A stretch of DNA of 6,655 bases from an uncultured Desulfovibrio sp. (GTDB taxonomy: Bacteria; Desulfobacterota; Desulfovibrionia; Desulfovibrionales; Desulfovibrionaceae), in assembly GCA_900553145.1 (NCBI GenBank), contig USCL01000213.1:1-6655 (forward strand), in the 5' to 3' direction. Positions 6,020 to 6,655 of the stretch are shown in pieces (position 1 is the stretch's first letter; each line of letters opens with the position of its first letter). Under the pieces are notes generated by a model. The model searched no databases. It was given only the letters and a program-made list of their open reading frames with translations, and was not told the origin of the DNA. The position numbers and the translations under genes are program-made.

Positions 6020-6065
6020 CGCCGTGAGGCGTGCCCGAGCTTGCCCACGCGGCATGGGCGGGAGG
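6020..6065 (+). promoter_or_regulatory. Riboswitch expression platform masking the Shine-Dalgarno
   Basis: After the aptamer come a small CGCC-GTGA-GGCG hairpin (6020-6031) and then a larger one. In the larger, 6040-6047 (CTTGCCCA) pairs with 6055-6062 (TGGGCGGG, two G-U pairs) around the loop CGCGGCA. Its right arm covers the first three G of the GGGAGG Shine-Dalgarno (6060-6065), which sits 5 nt before the ATG at 6071. The loop GCGG can pair with CCGC in the aptamer core (within 5898-5903), like the L5-L13 kissing contact of known cobalamin riboswitches. No T-run is present, so the control should be translational. Confidence 0.65.
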
Positions 6066-6070
6066 TTTTT

Positions 6071-6655
6071 ATGGCTTCGCATTTGCTCGAAAAAATGGTT
6101 CAGGACGGAACGAATTCCCTGCGTGAGCGGGTTTATCGGCATCTTGAAGCCGCCTTGCGCGAAGGGCGGCTTCACCACGGGACATGTTTGGATCAAGACC
6201 GCCTCTGTGAGGAACTCGGTGTCAGCCGCACCCCCTTGCGCGATGCGCTCCTCAGGCTGGAGGCCGAAGGGTTCGTAACCATCCAGCCGCGCAAGGGCGT
6301 CTACATCACGCCGGTTTCGGACGCCTTCGTCAAAAGCGCTTGCCAGATCTTGGGCGCGCTTGAAGCCGATTGCCTCGACATCGTTTTCCCCCTGTTGACC
6401 TCGCGGCACATCCGGCAGCTTGAAGAATCCAACAAGCGGCAGGAGCAGTTCCTCGAACGGCGTCAGGCTTTGGAATACCATGCTGAAAACGCCCGCTTCC
6501 ACGACATCTTCCTTTCCCTCTCCTCCAATACCCTGCTGCATCAGACCATCGGCCCGTTGCGGCGGCGTCTGGACATGCTGCCGGATCATCCGTTGGCCTA
6601 TGATCAGGCGCGGGCCGCGCTCAACGATCACAGCAGGATCATCGACTCCCTCAAG
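6071..6655 (+). CDS. GntR family (FCD subfamily) regulator, 3'-truncated by the window
   Basis: An open frame runs from the ATG at 6071 to the window edge, giving 195 residues with no stop. About 40-50 residues should be missing judging from the paralog. The winged helix (about 16-80) includes SLRERVYRHLEAAL, the helix-turn-helix DQDRLCEELGVSRTPLRDALLRLEAEGFV and the wing PRKGVYI. The FCD domain begins near 87, with N140-x3-H144 and H187 as candidate metal ligands; the last His lies beyond the edge. GGGAGG 5 nt upstream fixes the start. Without gaps, 104 of 180 residues match the divergent regulator at 4868-5599, highest in the DNA-binding half, so the two may recognise similar operators. Translation should be controlled by the cobalamin riboswitch just upstream. 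This links the unknown regulon to B12 supply, for example to a B12-dependent pathway or its B12-independent substitute (inference). Confidence 0.92.
   Translation, partial: MASHLLEKMVQDGTNSLRERVYRHLEAALREGRLHHGTCLDQDRLCEELGVSRTPLRDALLRLEAEGFVTIQPRKGVYITPVSDAFVKSACQILGALEADCLDIVFPLLTSRHIRQLEESNKRQEQFLERRQALEYHAENARFHDIFLSLSSNTLLHQTIGPLRRRLDMLPDHPLAYDQARAALNDHSRIIDSLK

Noticed and set aside
5687..6631. 314-codon minus-strand open frame opposite the right GntR gene
   Set aside because: It runs antisense through both the riboswitch and a GntR gene with clear motifs, so it is a by-product of GC-rich codon bias.

Overview
This 6.66 kb window is ordinary high-GC bacterial chromosome. The gene types and style suggest a Gram-negative proteobacterium. 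A Desulfovibrio-like deltaproteobacterium is my best guess, because of the sigma-54 ammonium operon with an amtB-glnK order and a PII protein that lacks the uridylylated tyrosine. That placement is inference from gene style only. I see no mobile element, CRISPR array, tRNA or rRNA.

Layout: (1) 1-361, a small two-helix membrane protein that may begin upstream of the window. (2) 390-1184, a PhzF-family isomerase/epimerase-like enzyme, followed by two terminator-like hairpins. (3) 1400-2296 on the minus strand, an EamA/DMT-type 10-helix transporter, convergent with the PhzF gene and carrying a structured leader. (4) 2818-4573, an ammonium-sensing operon: amtB (ammonium channel, Sec signal, twin histidines) followed 19 nt later by a PII/GlnK-like regulator. 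It is preceded by a GG-N10-GC sigma-54 promoter with a dyad about 130 bp upstream of the predicted transcription start, and followed by a strong bidirectional terminator. (5) 4868-6655, two paralogous GntR/FCD-family regulators transcribed divergently from a 471-bp intergenic region. The second runs off the right edge.

The most notable feature is in that last intergenic region. It contains an apparently complete cobalamin (B12) riboswitch (about 5832-6000) with a 10-11 bp closing helix. A downstream hairpin can mask the Shine-Dalgarno of the second GntR gene. A good sigma-70 promoter (TTGTGG, 17 bp, TATATA) lies just upstream. The picture is therefore a transcription factor whose translation is switched by B12, beside a close paralog (104 of 180 aligned residues identical by hand count) transcribed away from the riboswitch and so not under its control.

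In the ammonium operon, AmtB would conduct ammonium and the PII trimer would gate it. The PII T-loop has Thr at position 51 instead of Tyr, and Val instead of Lys at position 90, so control by GlnD-type uridylylation is unlikely and nucleotide response may differ from the enterobacterial model.
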